From the NCBI GenBank assembly GCA_003518245.1, contig DOZA01000100.1, forward strand, positions 1-12,515: DNA of 12,515 nucleotides. Direction: 5' to 3'. Positions within the stretch are counted from its first letter, which is position 1; each line of letters starts with the position of its first letter. A model generated the notes under the pieces. The model saw only the letters and a program-made list of their open reading frames with translations. It made no database searches and was not told where the DNA came from. Of the stretch, positions 11,501-12,515 are shown one piece after another. Both the position numbers and the translations under genes were made by a program. This stretch comes from Bacteroidales bacterium (GTDB lineage Bacteria > Bacteroidota > Bacteroidia > Bacteroidales > VadinHA17).

Positions 11501-11726
11501 TCACATTCAGATCTTCAACCGTAATTGAATACTGGCCGTTAGCATCTGTGGTGGTACCCACCGTTGTTCCCTGAACAACAACAGCTACCCCCGGAATTGG
11601 TCCTCCACCCTCCTCAGCGGATGATACTGTACCCCTTACCACTGTCTGTGCCATTACAACACCTCCAATGAAAACGAATAACAGCATTGCAACCAATTGT
11701 TTCGAAATTCGATTTTTAAAATTCAT
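8595..11726 (-). CDS. SusC/RagA TonB-linked outer-membrane transporter
   Basis: A 1043-residue TonB-dependent importer that, with the SusD-like lipoprotein encoded next, moves oligomers across the outer membrane. The signal peptide is of the Sec type, probably cut after VVMA (Gln27). A carboxypeptidase-regulatory-like domain follows (about 29-103: RGTVSSAEEGGGPIPGVAVV, then TTTDANGQYSI). Next come the TonB-box region EEVGEVVVTALGI (106-118), the plug (about 123-249) with LSGKVAGVQIS, the SusC signature LYGSRAANGVILVTTK (233-248) and a long 22-strand-type barrel. It ends SYSFGISITFK, a normal terminal beta strand. No N-terminal STN domain is present, so signalling to an anti-sigma factor is not indicated. 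It is the first gene of a two-gene operon behind a 338-base A+T-rich leader with a 25-base tandem duplication. Confidence 0.95.
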   Translation of the reverse strand: MNFKNRISKQLVAMLLFVFIGGVVMAQTVVRGTVSSAEEGGGPIPGVAVVVQGTTVGTTTDANGQYSITVEDLNVTLIFRYIGFLEQQVAVNGRSVVDVIMQPSLEEVGEVVVTALGIRRERKALGYSVGEVDNEELANAQEANVITALSGKVAGVQISTSSSQPGGAARITIRGNSSLLYNNQPLFIVDGIPFDNSETGSQDGGPGTSTGLDLDPINIENISILKGAAASALYGSRAANGVILVTTKSGKLNTKPTIKISHRSTFDKIYETPLQETWAMGLYSAAAGGYVLYDTEEGEYTSSSWGPKISDVVSSGEATKYDRWKYFKTGYTSESSFSISGGSENISYFGAINHTDLSGVLDPTKLRRTSFTTNLTAQVTDKVKATVGLNYINTDNDRLIEGWSSLSSFMNSFLASPWTWNPEPIVDDNGRQRIYRYAGRNNYLWIQENTRNNVQRHRFKPVFTLEYQILEGLNLTGRAGVDFYSQRRYFYVNVGSIAYGSTTGSYSQANEEYFSFNSDILLNYRKEFMGGDLKTDFMIGHNIQTYQTKSEGIDGADYNIPEWYNIYNCSTQTPWSNIWQRRSYSGYGQAVISFRDFLYYTFTGRNDWSSTLPTENNSYFYSSNSLGFIFSELVEIPFLNYGKIRASYASVGNDAPAYSIFTRSNVANAYGGAGIPSLQYPYNGVGSYLEGTAAGNTDLKNEETNEWEFGLELRMFNNRIGFEGAVYNKISLNQILPANTPITTGFSSVLMNIGKISNKGVELSLNLTPVKTENLSWDVNLNWYKNKSVVEKIADGVPSIDTGGNSSIVEGEPYAVFRGSQYVRDDNGNKVVDDDPASSTYGYYLIDYGQNIIGTNEPDFAGGVRNTVTYKNLSLTAFFDFRVGNVISSGTDYYLLYYGMAKRQEDRPANGILVHEGVKGHYDASNNLILSGEVNDIESEVVKGWQWYYSYVTEESIQPGDFLKLRDVSLTYTLPRDILSKVSWIDNVSFTAQGRNLLRIYAKDFSGSDPEVNQNGIGNSQGWSTYMMPDTKSYSFGISITFK

Positions 11727-12064
11727 GGGTTGTTTAATTTGGTTTAAGATTAGGAAATTATTAAAACATTAAGATTAGGAAGTTATTGAAATATATAGAT
11801 TTTAAATAGAAATGTCATATTTACACTTATTCACTCAAAAAACATTGATTCTATTAATACTTTAAAGCAATAATGGATTTTATGTTATGTATTCCAATTT
11901 TTTGAGAGTAAAGATTAGATTCTTAAATCACACTAATATATAACAAAATATTTTATAAAAAACTGAACTAATTAAAATTTTGTTAATTATTTAAACATAT
12001 ATATAATAATCAAACATCTTAAAATCGTATTTTAATGCCAGGTAAAATGTTAGGAATAAATAAA
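11727..12064. other. A+T-rich leader region upstream of SusC gene
   Basis: This 338-base stretch separates the SusC-type gene from the preceding gene on the same strand. It is strongly A+T-rich with no open frame of note. The near match TATATTTC (minus strand, about 11790-11797) differs from TAnnTTTG only in its last base, and no exact -7 box was found. The 25-base tandem duplication next to the start codon is listed separately. It should hold the SusC promoter, and its proximal end the terminator of the upstream gene, though no strong hairpin was seen. Confidence 0.5.
11744..11793. repeat. 25-bp tandem duplication in the SusC leader
   Basis: Two adjacent 25-base units (11744-11768 and 11769-11793) share TTAAGATTAGGAA, then A or G, TTATT, A or G, AAA, C or T, A: 22 of 25 positions agree. 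They lie 18 to 67 bases upstream of the SusC-type ATG, in the likely 5' untranslated region or promoter. They could be a duplicated regulator site or a recent slippage product. Confidence 0.7.
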
Positions 12065-12515
12065 TCAATTTAACAATAAAGAGTATTCGCTCCATTCAAT
12101 TATCAAATCATCAGCCTGTTTCATTAATAGGCTGATCCAATAATGTTGTGATTGCGTTGGTTTATCCGAGTTCTTTCTAACCTGGTTGAATAGCCAGTTC
12201 ATCCTGTTCAGGATATTTGGTCCATCGGGAGATACATCATCAGGAACAATAACCGACCTGAGTTCTTCCAGCTTAGTATTAAGTTTTAAAGCATCTGCAC
12301 CTCTATAATTTCTGTTTATATGCTCAGCTGCCTCTTCCATTTCAACAAGAACTGAATAAAGCAGGTTCATCCTTACAGCCATTTCATGAACTAAAAGATA
12401 GCATTTCTCAGTATTTGCAGGGGGTATATCATGCCTGGGATCCTGATGTACTTTAATTATCCTTTTATCAAGTATAAGGTCATCTTCAATCATAGAAACA
12501 ATATAAGAACCCGGG
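12065..12515 (-). CDS. C-terminal end of probable VPS10/BNR-repeat protein (partial)
   Basis: The frame is open to the window edge, so the start lies outside; the ATG at 12493 is internal. It is preceded by PGSYIVS, giving PGSYIVSMIEDDLILDKRII, then KVHQDPRHDIP. That is the PGxYxVxL...xVxxDPR strand pair which precedes the helical C-terminus in Bacteroidota proteins annotated as BNR/VPS10-domain 'glycosyl hydrolases' (sortilin-like beta-propellers). The remaining ~120 residues are predicted helices, including VRMNLLYSVLVEMEEAAEHI and LNTKLEELRSV, as in that tail. The catalytic or binding propeller is not in view, so the family call rests on the tail alone. The gene lies upstream of, and on the same strand as, the SusC/SusD pair, but the 338-base gap suggests a separate transcript. 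Enzymatic activity of this family is generally unproven. Confidence 0.55.
   Translation of the reverse strand, partial: PGSYIVSMIEDDLILDKRIIKVHQDPRHDIPPANTEKCYLLVHEMAVRMNLLYSVLVEMEEAAEHINRNYRGADALKLNTKLEELRSVIVPDDVSPDGPNILNRMNWLFNQVRKNSDKPTQSQHYWISLLMKQADDLIIEWSEYSLLLN

Noticed and set aside
12065..12493. A complete 142-residue protein starting at the ATG at 12493
   Set aside because: The frame stays open to the window edge and the upstream PGSYIVS belongs to the same beta-strand pair, so the ATG is internal and the gene is truncated by the window.

Overview
The window looks like low-G+C Bacteroidota DNA, probably a Bacteroidales/Marinilabiliales-type polysaccharide degrader. The evidence is a SusC/SusD outer-membrane pair, a 6-bladed beta-propeller lipoprotein, a lipoprotein GH2 beta-galactosidase, TAnnTTTG-type promoter boxes and no recognisable Shine-Dalgarno sequences. 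No placement below that level is attempted.

Layout. A plus-strand gene (96-1337) encodes a 6-bladed beta-propeller lipoprotein. It is followed by a 587-bp low-coding stretch (1338-1924) with two inverted repeats, a degenerate membrane-protein-like remnant on the minus strand and a 10-bp tandem repeat. That repeat runs into the last codons of a minus-strand GH2 beta-galactosidase (1925-5122). Six bases upstream of the galactosidase lies a decayed piece (5129-5899) holding only the C-terminal third or so of a formate dehydrogenase-type molybdoenzyme. At its 5' end this piece is joined out of frame to what reads as the first 13 codons of formate-tetrahydrofolate ligase (5890-5928). Past a divergent intergenic region, a plus-strand SDR oxidoreductase resembling the chlorophyll b reductase (NOL/NYC1) branch occupies 6165-6965. 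The rest is minus strand: a SusD_2-type lipoprotein (7125-8570), its SusC/RagA TonB-dependent partner (8595-11726), a 338-bp A+T-rich leader with a 25-bp tandem duplication, and the C-terminal end of what looks like a VPS10/BNR-repeat protein (12065 to the window edge).

How it works together. SusC and SusD form an oligomer importer whose ligand cannot be read from the sequence. The galactosidase is a separate transcription unit and should act on beta-galactosides in the periplasm or at the outer membrane. No HTCS, sigma/anti-sigma pair or second glycosidase is visible, so this is at most a minimal or partial polysaccharide utilisation locus.

I found no convincing undescribed multi-gene system. 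The most notable observation is the fhs'/'fdhA junction, which looks like a deletion between two formate/one-carbon genes through a short shared sequence, or else an assembly chimera.
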